Positions 11,251-21,493 of a stretch of DNA of 64,000 nucleotides are shown here, one piece after another. The notes under the pieces are model-generated. The model was not told the origin of the DNA. It saw nothing but the letters and a program-made list of their open reading frames with translations, and did no database searches. Within the stretch, counting starts at the first letter, position 1. Each line of letters opens with the position of its first letter. The DNA comes from Azorinus chamasolen (taxonomy: Eukaryota; Mollusca; Bivalvia; Cardiida; Solecurtidae). The stretch lies in contig OY755246.1 of the NCBI GenBank assembly GCA_963576725.1, positions 71,478,371 through 71,542,370 of the forward strand, written 5' to 3'. Made by a program: the position numbers and the translations under genes.

Positions 11251-11628
11251 ATGCACAGTAACTATAAAAAAAAATCAAAGAAGAAAATGATAAATCTGTT
11301 GCACTAATTGGCACAGTGAAACTTAAGAATCAACAAATATTTCCCAGTCTCCCCTCTCCACATCAGTCTTAAAAGCTGTATAATTCAATTTGTGAATCTA
11401 GATATATTTTTTGATACTAGTGCTTTCTTTATGGGGTGATTCCAAGACACAACATTAAACAGACACAGGAACAAAGTTTATTGATAAGCCGGATAAGACA
11501 ATTATAAAGCCATGTATTGGGGGACTATTTAGATTGCTAATGGCTATTTCATGATATTGATAGTTTATGGCTGAAACAGACTGTCACAGATAAATCACAC
11601 TGCTGATAAGCCAGAGGTGCTTGCTCCT
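11251..11628. other. No feature seen
   Basis: AT-rich sequence with no array, MITE end or plausible exon. Confidence 0.5.
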
Positions 11629-11637
11629 GCCTGTGCT
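11629..11637. repeat. Left target-site duplication (GCCTGTGCT)
   Basis: The 9-bp GCCTGTGCT directly precedes the foldback element and recurs exactly at 12682-12690 after it. Confidence 0.85.
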
Positions 11638-12681
11638 GGTAAACGGACATTAGCCCACCCGGACCACAACCCACCCGGACATCAGCCCACCATTTCTCTA
11701 AGGGCGGACATTAGACCACTCGTGTTTTTGAGGGGGCGGACATTAGCCCACTCGGTGTTTTGAGGAGGGCGGACATTAGCCCACTCGTGTTTTTTTGATG
11801 GGCGGACATTAGCCCACTCGGACAATAGACCACTCGCGCTGAATATTAACGAGGCGGACATCAGCCCACCCGGACATCAGCCCACCCGGACATTAGACCC
11901 CTCGAGATTGTAATGTGTGTTTATTCACACTCCCAATTAGTTGAAAGTCGTTGAAATTACCCATGATTGGCTCTTTATGTTACAGAAAATAGTCTCTTTC
12001 GGACCGAGGATGTTTGGCCCCTAATTATCTTAGTTATCGAACCGATAATTACCTTTAATTACTTACAAACATCAGGATAAAGCTCAGCATACCCATCTTA
12101 TTGGATTATCAACCACGTACATGTAATTAATTGGATTATCACACCTGTAGACGAGTGTTTCAGTCAAACACGCCGAGTCAGATATTAACACCTTCTTTAA
12201 AATAAAGGTCAATATTTCTTCTAAGATTGTTTTGATTTATCTGCAGTCGTCTGGGATTTTTTTACCCCTGACCCGTAACATTTCGGACCATTATCTTGTA
12301 GTTCAACGTACTTGTTCGAACAATACCGAAAAATAAAATTTGTGTGTTATGTTGCTCCGACCTAAAGTCGAAGATTTTATTTTTACAGTCATTTGGCCTT
12401 ACAGACATACAGAAATAGGTGAGCAAATGATGAGGGGTGTAATGTCCGGGTGGGCTGATGTCCGCCTCGTTAATATTCAGCGCGAGTGGTCTATTGTCCG
12501 AGTGGGCTAATGTCCGCCCATCAAAAAAACACGAGTGGGCTAATGTCCGCCCTCCTCAAAACACCGAGTGGGCTAATGTCCGCCCCCTCAAAACCACGAG
12601 TGGTCTAATGTCCGCCCTTAGAGAAATGGTGGGCTGATGTCCGGGTGGGCTGTGGTCCGGGTGGGCTAATGTCCTAGAACC
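11638..12681. mobile_element. Mutator/foldback-like element with long inverted arms
   Basis: A 1,044 bp element. The left arm is 11638-11903 (266 bp) and the right arm 12432-12681 (250 bp). The arms are near-identical inverted copies, differing mainly by one extra 'cggacatcagcccaccc' unit in the left arm. Each arm is made of repeated GGACATTAGCCCACTCG-type motifs (about nine per arm), a common layout for transposase-binding subterminal repeats. The termini are GGTAAACGGACATTAG and, inverted, GGTTCTAGGACATTAG. The 528-bp interior has no long open frame, so the element is non-autonomous. A 9-bp duplication plus long inverted arms is typical of Mutator-superfamily and foldback elements. The arms are much more GC-rich than the surroundings. 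Confidence 0.9.
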
Positions 12682-12690
12682 GCCTGTGCT
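12682..12690. repeat. Right target-site duplication (GCCTGTGCT)
   Basis: An exact copy of 11629-11637. Its identity implies a fairly recent insertion. Confidence 0.85.
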
Positions 12691-12899
12691 ACTGTACACG
12701 GTGCAGCTGCCTGTTCTAAGATCTGTGTTTACTCTCTTCTTTTGCACTCTGGTTTTCTTGTGATTACTCCTCCGTGTTTTGCTAAACAATTTTGTAACCT
12801 CATGTATATTTATACAAGATATCATGATTATTTCATTATCTTAAATTTAATAATGTCCAAATGACAGCTTTTCTTTATTCCATAAACTGAGATATAATT

Positions 12900-12990
12900 A
12901 GAGTTGACCCTGATCAGATAGCTTTTCCAGGAGCTTGGTCTACTCTGTTTGCACGGGTGGTAAAAGGTGTACATATGAAGTAAAGTGTTA
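12900..12990 (-). mobile_element. Family A MITE fragment
   Basis: 'gaccctgatcagatagct', 'ttccaggagc', 'ggtctactctgtttgc', then 'aaaaggtgtacatatgaag' and an 'aaagtgttaa' end. The ATGAATATTCAT half is missing. Confidence 0.75.
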
Positions 12991-13111
12991 AATATAAAGT
13001 AAAATGCTCCTCCGCATCAAACCAAAAGTTACACTTGGCCCAGTTTGGTAATTTCCTTGGTATCTTATCATGTGTTTGCAAAGGTTATGTCATTCAGTCA
13101 TAGTACATGTA

Positions 13112-13258
13112 TCTGTTTGCTTATGAAATAATATAGATTTGAATGTACAGTTTGTGCCATGACAAAAACTTTCCTAGTACATAATGCCATTATAAAAGTT
13201 CAGCTAATGAATATTCACAGTCATTATTTCTTACATGAATATTAATTAGGTAAAGATT
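13112..13258 (+). mobile_element. Family A MITE, 3' part
   Basis: It runs from 'tctgtttgcttatgaaataa' through 'acagtttgtgccatgac' and 'gccattataaaagttcagc' to 'acatgaatattaattagg'. The terminal AAAGGGTTAA is degraded. Confidence 0.75.
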
Positions 13259-13469
13259 CATAGCCTTTTGTCCTATTAACTGATAAAATATTTAACAAGG
13301 ATTTCAGAATTCAATTAGTGCCACATATGATTTAATTGAAAAAAAATGTTAACTTAGCTTTGTTTTTTTCCTTTTATAATGGTAGATGAACTTCCTGATT
13401 CCGCAGCATGAACTTTTAGTAGAGCATGACGCCAGTTTATACTTGAGCACATTGTATGCTAGTTGTTGA

Positions 13470-13640
13470 CAATATAATCAGGCAAACAGTTTGGGATCCA
13501 GAGAAACTCAGCATCTCATCAGGATCAAAATGGTGTATGACTTTGAACCTCAGAAACAAAAGAAAAATCTTCTTGCAGAAGTGTAGCAGATGACAATGTG
13601 TAGCTTGAGACAGCTATTACTTAATGTGCAAAGAGTTAAG
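13470..13640 (+). mobile_element. Family D hairpin element, decayed
   Basis: 'gcaaacagtttgggatccag' and 'cagcatctcatcaggatc' form the hairpin, and 'atgtgcaaagagttaa' resembles the D right end (TATGCAAAGAGTTAA). Confidence 0.6.
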
Positions 13641-14356
13641 TTAATTTGTAATGCCTTATAAACACTTACTTAGTGTACAAGTTTAGTGAACTTGTAATGA
13701 CTTGTAAACAATTACCGTTTTACATTGTGTGCAAAGTTGAATGAATTTGACAATGAATGCAAAGAGTTTAATGAATTTGTAATGACTCACAATATAAATA
13801 ATTACTTAATGAATTTGTAATGACTGTTATATATACATTTTTTATACAAATTAGATGGGCTGAAAAACCGAGAATTATATGATCAATCCTGATGATTATG
13901 AAAAAAACAGTTAAGCAAATATTGCTCTACACTTTTAGCAGACATTTTTTTACTTAGAGGGAGAGGGAGCATTCGTCAATATGAATACTTGTTTCAATGG
14001 CCTTACAGAAAACATCAGGCCATTATGGTTCAATAAACAACAGTAATTTGCATGCATAATAGTCGCAGTTTGAACAATCATACTGCTGTGTACAGAGATT
14101 AAAAGCTACGGTCTGTCAAAATATGTCAAGTTTTCATTTAAGTGATTTCTTTTCATGTTTTTTGCATCTGGAAATCGTGCAAGTCAAAGGAGATTATTCA
14201 GCTCTGATTCAAGTCAAAGGCTTTTATTCAGCTCTGATACAAGATGAATATTCGTTGTTTTTTTTATTGTCTATTTTAGTTTAGTCTCAATTAGATATTA
14301 CTACAGTAAATCCTGGCTAATCTGAAAACTCAATTAAGTATCAGTCTTTAAACAGG
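13641..14356. other. No gene seen; loosely repeated aatttgtaatgact phrases
   Basis: Phrases like 'gaatttgtaatgact' recur about four times between 13640 and 13830, probably an ancient diverged array. The rest is featureless AT-rich DNA; 'aagtcaaaggcttttattcagctctgat' appears in two near-copies around 14180-14240. Confidence 0.45.
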
Positions 14357-14432
14357 TGCACAGCTTAGTGCAGGGTGTAAATCATGCTGAACGCATCTCT
14401 TGGAGTTCTGTGCATGACTTTCAACTGTATTT
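14357..14432 (+). repeat. Family F hairpin, decayed
   Basis: 'cagcttagtgcagggtgtaa' pairs loosely with 'gtgcatgactttcaact', as in the intact copy at 19365-19458. Confidence 0.5.
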
Positions 14433-14867
14433 ATTAATAGTCAACTGCCTAAAAAGCTCTCATTTCTTCTTTACTAAAAGTTTGGATTAGCCCAGTTTGA
14501 CTGTAATTTACAATTTGTCATCAGTCTCCACAGCTTATAGAGGTCTGGAAACAAAGTGAAATTGATAGGCGTCTTCTAGACGCAATCACATCACTAGCAA
14601 TTTAGCAACAGAAAAATTATACTTCAAATTGTTCCTGATTAGATTTTCTGTATGTTTTACTGCGGTTGTAAAACTAAACATTCTGATTGCTGATCGTAAT
14701 GTTGCTCTGATGTATCTAATAATTCCATAACATGAGCAGCCCATTAAGACCATGCTGATAGCTTCAAGCAAGTCGCCAGCTCAACCCTTAGAATGCTCAA
14801 CATTTAAAGTGGAATGGCACATCACAGTGTTAAACTGTACAGTCCATTCAGTAGGAAAGTAAAATGC

Positions 14868-15137
14868 TTCAACTCTTTACTCCATAAATTTAAAAAAATG
14901 CCTTTCTAACGCCTTTGCAAACAAAGAAGACCCAGATCAGACAGTTCCTATAGGAACCATCTGATCAGGGTCTGCTCTGTTTGCTTCTGGAACAATATAG
15001 ATCTGATTCTATAAATTCTACTTTGGAAAAAAAATCATGTAGTAATAAGTCTTAATATGCCATTTTAAAAATTAATCTAATTATTATTCATAATATAATT
15101 ATTTCTTACATGAATATTCATGGAGTAAAAGGGTTAA
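14868..15137 (+). mobile_element. Family A MITE, near-complete
   Basis: The left end is TTCAACTCTTTACTCCAT (a degraded TTAA), then 'tttctaacgcctttgcaaac', the core (gttcctataggaac centre), 'gattctataaattctac', 'attattattcataatata', and the right end 'ggagtaaaagggTTAA'. It is 270 bp long. Confidence 0.88.
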
Positions 15138-15245
15138 ATTTGCTAATAGGGAGTTTGAATAACAAATAGTGCAGACTTTAATAACTTCATCTGGGTCTGC
15201 ACTGTTTGCAAATGACTGTACTCATTTCTTTCGAGATGATTCCAA
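15134..15245 (+). mobile_element. Family E fragment abutting the preceding A copy
   Basis: It starts at the same TTAA that closes 14868-15137. 'agtttgaataacaaatagtgc' and 'ctgggtctgcactgtttgc' are the two core arms of family E, with the centre partly lost. Confidence 0.65.
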
Positions 15246-15956
15246 AGACTGGTCACAACATAGGGTTTGGTGGAGAAATAAAGGAGTTATTCTTGAAAAT
15301 ATTTTAATTTACACATGGTATCTGGACCTCTGTTCTTTATATGCTATTACTAAGTCATAGTTATCTGCAAAAAGTACTGTCTGCACTGAACTATATTATT
15401 ATATTATGAAGCAAAACAGAGACACTATAGTGTGTCAAACAGTTTGTAAGCTCATGAAATGCCGAGTTACTCTTTGTCTAATATCAATCTGAACAGGTTG
15501 TATAGGCTTTCCTAAAGCTTCACCACCACCAGCATGCATACACATAAATTGTCACAGGCTTATTAAGTTTGGCATTTTACATGATATGGAGCAACAGAGA
15601 TGAGCCTCAAAGATCATTCACTGCACATAGATAAAGAAACATGACAAAATAATTTTTACCAGCCCCTCCTATCAGTCCTGCATCATCAATGGCAGATAAT
15701 TAGGACCATTAATCTTACTTATGGGCGACTCAATGATGCTACCAAGCCCATGGCTTCAGAAACTGTGTAGGCAAATATTGAATTAACCCTCTGAATGATG
15801 AGGTTTCAAAGTAGACTGGTCCTGCATTGATTAATTGCACAGTCCATTCAGTATAATATGTCTAAAGACGACTGTGCTTGACAAACACCAATTGGGCACA
15901 CTCTGACCAAACACATTTTCCAGGAGCTCTCTATTTGGGTTAACACTGTTTGCAAA
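15246..15956. other. No feature seen
   Basis: AT-rich. A short 'tttaccagcccctcctatcag' stretch near 15658 looks mildly exon-like, but its frame closes after 14 codons, so it is not called. Confidence 0.45.
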
Positions 15957-16553
15957 TATACTGTAGAGTCAGGTCTGGTCTATTATACTGTAAAGTCAGG
16001 TCTATTATATTGTAGAGTCAGGTCTATTATACTGTAGAGTCAGGTCTATTTTACTGTAGAGTCAGGTCATACCGTAGAGTCAGGTCTATTATACTGTAGA
16101 GTCAGGTCTATTATACTGTAGAGTCAGGTCTATTTGTAGAGTCAGGTCTATTACACTGTAGAGTCAGGTCTATTATACTGTAGAGTCAGGTCATACTGTA
16201 GAGTCAGGTCTATTATACTGTAGAGTCAGGTCTATTATACTGTAGAGTCAGGTCTATTATACTGTAGAGTCAGGTCTATTATACTGTAGAGTCAGGTCTA
16301 TTATACTGTAGAGTCAGGTCTATTATACTGTAGAGTCAGGTCATACTGTAGAGTCAGGTCATACTGTAGAGTCAGGTCTATTATACTGTAGAGTCAGGTC
16401 TATTATACTGTCGAGTCAGGTCTATTATACTGTAGAGTCAGGTCATACTGTAGAGTCAGGTCTATTATACTGTCGAGTCAGGTCATACCGTAGTCAGGTC
16501 TATTATACTGTACAGTCAGGTCTATTATACTTTAGAGTCAGGTCTATTATAAT
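15957..16553. repeat. 22-bp tandem array
   Basis: About 28 copies of TATTATACTGTAGAGTCAGG plus tc. Several monomers lack 'tatt' (catactgtagagtcaggt), giving 17- and 22-bp classes. It abuts the family A fragment that follows, so it replaces that element's distal half. Confidence 0.96.
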
Positions 16554-16666
16554 TTCATAAGCAAATAAAGCAGACCTTGATCAGACGGCTCCTATAGGAG
16601 CCATTTGATCTGGGTCTATTCTGTTGACAAAGAATTGAAAAGGCATTGTATGAAGGAAAGGGTTAA
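16550..16666 (-). mobile_element. Family A MITE, core half
   Basis: 'atttcataagcaaataaagc', an intact palindrome (gacggctcctataggagcc), 'gatctgggtctattctg', and the end 'gaaggaaagggTTAA'. The other half is substituted by the 22-bp array. Confidence 0.85.
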
Positions 16667-17177
16667 AGCCATACTTTGTGCAGTACAATGTTTACACAAT
16701 TTTTGTTCCCTGGAATGGTTGATTTAACTGTGGCTATGGTATCTTAAAATAGATCATTTTTAATTCTGCATCAAAATGTCAGGTTTTTTCCAGTAGGAAG
16801 TAGCTAGAATTAAATGAATTTATTAATTATTCAAACACTGTCTGAACATTTGTAATGATTATCTGCCAGTATTGTCAAAGGCCGTCGGTCAACACAATTT
16901 AAAAAATTGAGTTTCATCGGAATTACAGTAGTGTGAGCCAAAGATTTACTTCATGTGTAGAACATGTAATTAGAGTCAAGGATGTCGCAGACCTCATAAT
17001 TACCCACATTATTAAGTACCTCTGGTCAAATTTACTCCCGATCTTTGCCAAACTCCCAGTGTCAACACCATTACTCACACTAAGCCCTCAAAATATCCAC
17101 CACCTCTTTTTCATAGTTTTCTGCTTGAACAAAAAGAAAATGCTCTAATTACTCTAAGTATTTGAACAGACAAATTT
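16667..17177. other. No gene seen
   Basis: AT-rich. A 71-codon + frame (from 16933) shows no recognisable domain and lacks splice or promoter context, so it is not called. Confidence 0.45.
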
Positions 17178-17325
17178 AATCCTTTCCCCCACATAAACGC
17201 CTTTTCAAGCATTTGCAGATCCAGATCAGACGGCTCCTGTAGGAGCAGTCTGATCAGGGTCTGCTCTATTTGGTTATGGAATTTTATAAATCTGATTCTT
17301 TTCAGTTCTTTTGGGGGGGGGGGGG
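17178..17325 (+). mobile_element. Family A MITE, 5' half
   Basis: TTAATCCTTTCCCCCACAT, 'aacgccttttcaagcattt', the core with 'ggctcctgtaggagcag', 'ggtctgctctatttggtt', ending in a G run at 17311-17327 where the right half should begin. Confidence 0.8.
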
Positions 17326-17414
17326 GGGTTATTTGTGCTGATTAATCCTATGAAGTGGGAGACATAATTAACCCATTGTATGCTGAATTATAATATGACT
17401 CCTTCTTCTATTGA

Positions 17415-17712
17415 GAGGCCTCCGTGACCAATTGGTTATGGTCTTTGACTGACAATCGCCTAGCCCCTCACCGCTGTGGGTTCGAATCCCAGTCTGTGCA
17501 TTTAGATTTTTCCTGTGAGGAAGCCTTTCAGCTGGCTTGCGGTAAGTCAGTGGTTCTACCTGGATGTTCTGTGCACGAAACAATGCAATTTGTTCCCTGC
17601 ACATAGGAACCTCTGGTGTCTTCCTCCACCTGTAATTAACTGGACGCCGTGATATGGCTGTCAAATACTGTTAAAACGACGTAAAACCCGATAAAAACCA
17701 AAAAAAAAAAAA
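17415..17712 (+). mobile_element. tRNA-derived SINE
   Basis: It opens GAGGCCTCCGTGACCAATTGG, giving a pol III A box at about 17425-17435 (tgaccaattgg), and has a canonical B box GGTTCGAATCC at 17479-17489. The rest is a typical SINE body ('tgtgaggaagcctttcagct', 'tggttctacctggatg', 'ctggtgtcttcctccacct', 'aaacgacgtaaaacccgat') and a 3' A-rich tail. About 298 bp. The same layout is common in mollusc tRNA-SINEs. A short ccttct repeat at both flanks may be the remains of the target duplication. Confidence 0.9.
17425..17489 (+). promoter_or_regulatory. Internal pol III promoter of the SINE (A and B boxes)
   Basis: The A box-like TGACCAATTGG and the B box GGTTCGAATCC are about 43 bp apart, as in tRNA-headed SINEs. 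Whether it is still transcribed cannot be judged from the sequence. Confidence 0.75.
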
Positions 17713-17784
17713 CCACCAAAATCCTTCTATGAATATTTATGAAGCAAATCACCAAAACATTTTTCATTGCAGAATATGATTGGT

Positions 17785-17865
17785 TTGGTAAACAGTAATC
17801 CAGATCAGAAGGCTCCTTTAGGAATGCTCTGATCTGGGTCCGCACAGTTTGCAAATGACTGATAT
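17785..17865 (+). mobile_element. Family E core fragment
   Basis: 'ggtaaacagtaatccagatc', 'agaaggctcctttaggaatg', 'ctgatctgggtccgcacag', 'tttgcaaatgac': a near-complete core palindrome with the ends missing. Confidence 0.7.
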
Positions 17866-18069
17866 ACTGGTTTACTGCATACAAATCGTTAAAGTATTTC
17901 CATTGATTTTTTTTACTCTCAAAATATCCATATTTTGCTGTTTCAACATAACACAGATATTGCTTGTTCAATAACAAACAGTGTATATCTATATCACCTT
18001 AGGAGCCATCTGATCAGGTTCTGCTCTGCAGGTTTCAACCAAGATCCTTATTCATGTTCTTTTCAGAAA

Positions 18070-18165
18070 CTTTAACAGTGTCATACAGTTTGAAATCTGA
18101 TAAGATGCAGAGTTACTCAGAGATACTTAGTGTCTTATCTGGATCCAAACTGTTCTCATGGATTT
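18070..18165. mobile_element. Family D hairpin fragment
   Basis: 'catacagtttgaaatctgat' and 'gtcttatctggatccaaactg' are opposed arms around 'agatgcagagttactcag'. Confidence 0.65.
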
Positions 18166-18945
18166 GCCTGTGATGACGAAACTGTTAAACTATCTCCCTT
18201 GCCGCTACTCTTTGCAGCCAGGCCTTGATCAATTTTCAAATCAATTATGATGTCCTCATGTAACCCTGACTGTCAACTGTTCATTCATATGCAGGTGTAT
18301 ATCAGTGTGCTGAGCAGTTCGAGGCATGTTCACCTTTAGCATTGTAGCCATATACAGTAGAACTTATTCTATTGTTTCCATGTATTTGATAGATGCAAAT
18401 TTAAAGGAGTTGGCTTTTTCAAACAAGCATAACTTCTGTAATTTGTGTCCGAATTGCATGTGGTTTTCGGCATATAAAAAAGCAGTGTCTCAGTGAGGGA
18501 TCAATGTAACAGTTTTTCAATATTATATTTCATTTAACATCAAAAGAAACATAGCGGGATGCAGAATTTTGGGGGTCTTAAAACTAAAATATTGCATAAC
18601 TCCTAAACGGAGGGGTTTATCAAAATTCTGTGACATGATTCCCTAGACATGTTTATGATTGACATATCGGCCAATTGTAATAACTCTAATCTGAAAGATG
18701 ATCTTGTAATTGCTGTTTAAAAAACTTCAAACTGGCTCAATTAAATGGACAAAAATGTCAATTTCGATAGGATTGTTGATTTTTTTTTTATAAATATTCA
18801 AATAAATTAATATAACTAACAAACTAGGTTTAGAAAAAATGACTTTTCGTAGTATCAAATACCATTTTTGATAGCTAGTGCTAATCATATCTCACTACTT
18901 TAAGCAACCATTACAAAGATGTCTAATAAAGGGTCTATAAGGCAG
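18166..18945. other. Possible dispersed repeat, unclassified
   Basis: No coding frame. 'aaacatagcgggatgcagaa' and 'ataactcctaaacggagggg' look like parts of an old dispersed element but have no partner in this window. Confidence 0.35.
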
Positions 18946-19022
18946 ATTGTAGCTTAATGCAGGTCAAAAGGTGGTAGCTAATGCAGGTCAAAAGTAATGC
19001 AGAAAGCTCCTATATCCTGCAA
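18946..19022 (+). repeat. Family F, duplicated left arm
   Basis: 'tagcttaatgcaggtcaaaa' is followed by a second near-copy 'tagctaatgcaggtcaaaag', then 'aatgcagaaagctcctatat' and 'cctgcaataag'. Confidence 0.6.
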
Positions 19023-19084
19023 TAAGTGTTTTTTTATGATTCATGTGTTCAATCAATAGAAGCCTTCTTAGTCATGTTCTACTG

Positions 19085-19322
19085 TACCCTAATTAGCTAG
19101 AGTATTCACACACCCAATACCCCCCCCCCACCAGATTATTCACACACCCAATCTCCCCCCTCCCCCCACAGTATTCACCCCCACCCTCGCCCCAATTTGG
19201 TACCATTTTCAGTAATATGGACACCATAACATGAGTTTCCAAGTGCTGTTTGATCTGGGTCTGCACTATGTACCTAGGTTTGTCTGTCCCGATACTTAGG
19301 GTAATATGGGTACAGTAACAAC
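19085..19322 (+). mobile_element. Family C MITE with C-rich insert
   Basis: The left end TACCCTAATTAGC at 19084 is followed by two or three copies of 'attcacacacccaat' with C runs. Later 'tgctgtttgatctgggtc' and 'tgcactatgtacctaggt' (core right arm) and the end 'cttagggtaatatgggta' follow. Confidence 0.75.
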
Positions 19323-19364
19323 CCTCTAAACAGGACATTCAGTTAGTATAATATTGTTCCTGGA

Positions 19365-19458
19365 GACAGGTGGCAGCTTAATGCAGGGTGAAAGTCATGC
19401 AGAAATCTTCTAGAAGCTTTCTATATGACTTTCATCCTGCATTAAACAGCTGCCTGTC
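19365..19458. repeat. Family F hairpin, best copy
   Basis: Inverted arms GACAGG.GGCAGCTTAATGCAGGGTGAAAG at the left and CTTTCATCCTGCATTAAACAGCTGCCTGTC at the right are shown here as pieces: 'ggcagcttaatgcaggg' against 'cctgcattaaacagctgcc'. The loop is centred on cttctagaagctt. A single-strand transcript would fold into one long hairpin. Confidence 0.8.
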
Positions 19459-19663
19459 TAGAAGTCTCTAAATTCGTCTCTATTAGAATTCTGGTTTTAC
19501 TAAACACATGTATTTGCTCGAAGCAGGCCTTTCCTGTATATGATATCAGTGTCAAACACTTGGGATCCCAAGGAGATGGCAAGGGCTTTGGGAGGACCCC
19601 ACTGATCATGTTCTGCACCATCCTATAACAAATTTAATCTTTTTCATTAAATGGGTGCTACCA

Positions 19664-19879
19664 TTAACCCTTTCCCTCATATAAACGTCCTTTCACACAT
19701 TTGCAAACAGAGTAGACCCAGATCAGGGTCTGCTCTGTTTGCTTTTGACATGAGATAGATCTGATAGTACAGTTTTTGTCAAAGAACAAAATTCCCTTGA
19801 AAAGTTTACATTATAAAATTAAGCTAATTAATATTCATTATGTCAATAATCCTTAAAACATGTACAGAGAAAGGGTTGA
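19664..19879 (+). mobile_element. Family A MITE, core half deleted
   Basis: TTAACCCTTTCCCTCATAT to 'cagagaaagggTTGA'. The core has only one copy of 'gacccagatcagggtctgc', so the palindrome centre is lost. The right end runs straight into the 41-bp array. Confidence 0.88.
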
Positions 19880-20757
19880 ACAAACAAGGAAAGACCATTC
19901 TCGTGTATACATGGAAAGGGTTAAACAATGATGGACCATTCTAGTGTATATAGAGAAAGGATTAAACAATGATGGACCATTCTAAGGGTTAAACAATGAT
20001 GGACCATTCTAGTGTATACATGGAAAGGGTTAAACAATGACGGACCATTCTAGTGTATACATGGAAAGGGTTAAACAATGATAGACCATTCTAGTGTATA
20101 CATGGAAAGGGTTAAACAATGATGGACCATTCTAGTGTATATAGAGAAAGGATTAAACAATGATGGACCATTCTAAGGGTTAAACAATGATGGACCATTC
20201 TAGTGTATACAGAGAAAGGGTTAAACAATGACGGACCATTCTAGTGTATACATGGAAAGGGTTAAACAATGATAGACCATTCTAGTGTATACAGAGAAAG
20301 GGTTAAACAATGATGGACCATTCTAGTGTATACAGAGAAAGGGTTGAACAAACAAGGAAAGACCATTCTCGTGTATACATGGAAAGGGTTAAACAATGAT
20401 GGACCATTCTAGTGTATATAGAGAAAGGATTAAACAATGATGGACCATTCTAAGGGTTAAACAATGATGGACCATTCTAGTGTATACAGAGAAAGGGTTA
20501 AACAATGATGGACCATTCTAGTGTATACAGAGAAAGGGTTAAACAATGATGGACCATTCTAGTGTATACATGGAAAGGGTTAAACAATGATAGACCATTC
20601 TAGTGTATACAGAGAAAGGGTTAAACAATGATGGACCATTCTAGTGTATACAGAGAAAGGGTTAAACAATGATGGACCATTCTAGTGTATACATGGAAAG
20701 GGTTAAACAATGATGGACCGTTCTGGGTTAAACAATGATGGACCATTCTAGTGTATT
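19871..20757. repeat. 41-bp higher-order array built on an A/E junction
   Basis: About 22 units of 41 bp containing AAAGGGTTAAACAATGATGG and accattctagtgtataca. The gggTTAA part is the family A right end; acaatgatggaccattcta is the family E left end. A distinctive block 'gggttgaacaaacaaggaaa' occurs at about 19873 and again at 20341, 468 bp apart, with about 150 bp matching downstream. Truncated 'ccattctaagggttaaac' monomers recur at the same relative place. This is a higher-order repeat. Confidence 0.95.
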
Positions 20758-20867
20758 TTTGTAAGAAATAATGAATCCATCAATCTTAAATAGCTGATTT
20801 TTAAAATAGCACGATGAACAAGGAAATTTTGACTCAGTCAGACACTAGAGTCAGACCTATATTTTTT

Positions 20868-20942
20868 CATAAGCAACCAGGAGCTGTCTGATCAGGTTGT
20901 ACTCTTTTTGCAAAGGTGTTGCTTCTATTAGGTAAGGGTTAA
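20868..20942 (-). mobile_element. Family A MITE fragment
   Basis: 'ccaggagctgtctgatcagg', 'ttgcaaaggtgttgct' and 'aggtaagggTTAA'. Its TTAA is shared with the next A copy. Confidence 0.7.
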
Positions 20943-21184
20943 TAAATTTCACTATTTCCTTCATGTAAATGCATTTTCATACAGAGTAGACCCAGATTAG
21001 AAGTTCCTATAGGAGTTGTCTGATCTGGGTCTGCTCTGTTTGCTTATTTTATGATATAGATTTGATTTTACAGTTTCTACCTGAGCCAAAACATTCCGTG
21101 TACATATGCCATCAGAAACGTTCAGCTAATAATTATTCATAATGTCACTATTCCTTACAGGAGTATAACAGAGGAAAGGGTTAA
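20939..21184 (+). mobile_element. Family A MITE, complete
   Basis: From TTAATAAATTTCACTATTTC (degenerate end) through 'acagagtagacccagattag', 'agttcctataggagttg', 'ctgatctgggtctgctctg', 'gtgtacatatgccatcag', 'aataattattcataatgtc' to 'agaggaaagggTTAA'. 246 bp. Confidence 0.88.
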
Positions 21185-21262
21185 TCCTTTCATACTTAAT
21201 GGGTTCTATTATGAAACAATGATGTACCATTCTACTTTTAAAAATTCAGCATTCAAACGATT
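21181..21262 (+). mobile_element. Family E left-end fragment abutting A
   Basis: It starts at the TTAA that ends the previous element: TTAATCCTTTCATACTTAAT, then 'gaaacaatgatgtaccattc' and 'attcagcattcaaacg'. The same motif order is what the 41-bp array upstream amplifies. Confidence 0.7.
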
Positions 21263-21314
21263 AAGAAGTGAAACACTGGCATAAAAGAATCTACATCTGG
21301 CCTTTTCCTTTCAG

Positions 21315-21490
21315 ATCTAGGGTATCAGCAGACACGGTGCGTGTCACTTGAAAAAAAACGTGGCTATCGGTGCAACTCAATTACCTGCCAATACAAAACT
21401 AATACATGTCAACATCAAGGGACAGAAATAAAGAAGCTAAGCAAACAGCTCAGTGTACAAAGCCATAATTGTTTCCCAGAGGTCAATATG
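21315..21490 (+). CDS. Candidate coding exon, cysteine-rich, unidentified (low confidence)
   Basis: A pyrimidine-rich acceptor (ccttttcctttcag, ending 21314) is followed by about 58 open codons to a TGA at 21491-21493. The frame is entered after two bases, so the intron would be phase 1. The peptide starts LGYQQTRCVS and contains RGYRCNSITCQYKTNTCQHQ, with five cysteines in all, which looks more protein-like than other frames in the window. It could be a last exon ending at the TGA or an internal exon with a weak donor (gag|gtcaat at 21481/21482). I do not recognise the family. It lies outside all repeats found here. A chance open frame remains quite possible. Confidence 0.3.
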
Positions 21491-21493
21491 TGA

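Noticed and set aside
12556..12825. 89-codon minus-strand frame
   Set aside because: Half lies in the foldback element's arm, half in its flank; crosses a target-site duplication, so it cannot be an old gene.
15655..15705. Exon-like 'ttttaccag|cccctcctatcag' segment
   Set aside because: Acceptor is weak and the frame stops after 14 codons with no other support.
17415..17490. A functional tRNA gene
   Set aside because: A and B boxes are present, but the acceptor stem does not close and the sequence runs on into a SINE body with an A-rich tail.
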